A stretch of 52,781 nucleotides of DNA from Dehalococcoidia bacterium. GTDB lineage: Bacteria; Chloroflexota; Dehalococcoidia; GIF9; AB-539-J10. The notes beneath the pieces are model-generated. The model saw only the letters and a program-made list of their open reading frames with translations. It was not told the origin of the DNA and ran no database searches. The stretch is from NCBI GenBank assembly GCA_030611085.1, contig JAUWQI010000006.1:1-52781 (forward strand), read 5' to 3'. Of the stretch, positions 52,625-52,781 are shown in pieces. The stretch's first letter is position 1, and each line of letters opens with the position of its first letter. The translations under genes and the position numbers were made by a program.

Positions 52625-52781
52625 TTAAATCTCCCTGGCGAGTTCTGAGTGGTTATTTCGTATCCACGCCTCAACCTGCTGGCGTATTTGTTTTGCCAGT
52701 TCAACCATCTCCTGTGCTTCCTGCTCAGTAACTACGCCGGGGCGCTCGTAGTCGCTAATATTTCGTTTGCGGCGTAGTTTA
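52625..52781 (-). CDS. HEPN-like protein, C-terminal part (cut by window edge)
   Basis: The last 51 codons of a gene entering from the right. The product includes KLRRKRNISDYERPGV and a helix EAQEMVELAKQIRQQVEAWI, like the RN-x-x-x-Y/H motif and final helix of HEPN domains, which are often RNases or toxin components. The TAA lies directly against the helicase ATG with no gap, so the genes form one transcription and translation unit. Full identity needs the missing part. Confidence 0.5.
   Translation of the reverse strand, partial: KLRRKRNISDYERPGVVTEQEAQEMVELAKQIRQQVEAWIRNNHSELAREI

Noticed and set aside
1-52781. tRNA or rRNA genes
   Set aside because: No GGTTCRAATCC-like T-arm with a matching cloverleaf and no rRNA core sequence was noticed by eye; a covariance-model search would be decisive.

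Overview
The window reads as a chromosomal segment from a bacterium. Dxs, Mfd, RNase PH, ProA/ProB, TsaD and acetyl-CoA synthetase are all of bacterial type. Small Shine-Dalgarno-led genes, a MoxR/DUF58/DUF4129 locus, NEW3-domain proteins and abundant short dispersed palindromes (for example GTCATTCTGAGCGAAGCGAA) suggest an uncultured Chloroflexota, possibly Dehalococcoidia. That assignment is an inference; no rRNA or tRNA gene was seen.

Left third (1-14300): small metabolic and regulatory genes mixed with gene wreckage. Intact genes include an alpha/beta hydrolase, an RRM RNA-binding protein, a zinc-ribbon protein, an ADP-ribosylglycohydrolase, DegV, a TGS-domain GTPase, an MTH1187-type thiamine-binding protein, an enoyl-CoA hydratase/isomerase, a histone-deacetylase-family hydrolase, an M20 peptidase, a HicBA toxin-antitoxin pair and a B12/radical-SAM protein. 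Between them lie remnants of an MBL-fold hydrolase, a GalT-like uridylyltransferase, a sirtuin, an HhH-type protein, an FAD reductase and probably a transposase, several of them beside repeat elements.

Middle (14400-30500): a plus-strand locus for a cell-envelope system. It has small membrane proteins, an Ig-like/DUF4129 protein, a DUF4350 protein, a MoxR ATPase, a DUF58 protein and two secreted C-terminally anchored proteins, followed by dxs. A DUF1616 membrane protein, a YdjM-like membrane hydrolase and a minus-strand NEW3/ABC-ATPase/ABC-permease operon follow.

Right (30600-52781): rph; proB and proA separated by a two-gene type II restriction-modification cassette and a small membrane protein; two tandem PaaK-like CoA ligases; mfd; an oxalate/formate-type MFS transporter; acs; a ClC antiporter overlapping tsaD; and, at the edge, a PLD-nuclease/SNF2 helicase directly abutting a HEPN-like gene cut by the window end, a possible defence module.

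The most unusual observation is that the dispersed repeats found between genes also lie in frame, without stop codons, inside at least four conserved genes: mfd (four sites), proA, tsaD and a DUF1616 gene. The same repeat is read in different frames, adding short peptide segments at places that look like loops or linkers. This resembles the protein-embedded palindromic elements known from Rickettsia.
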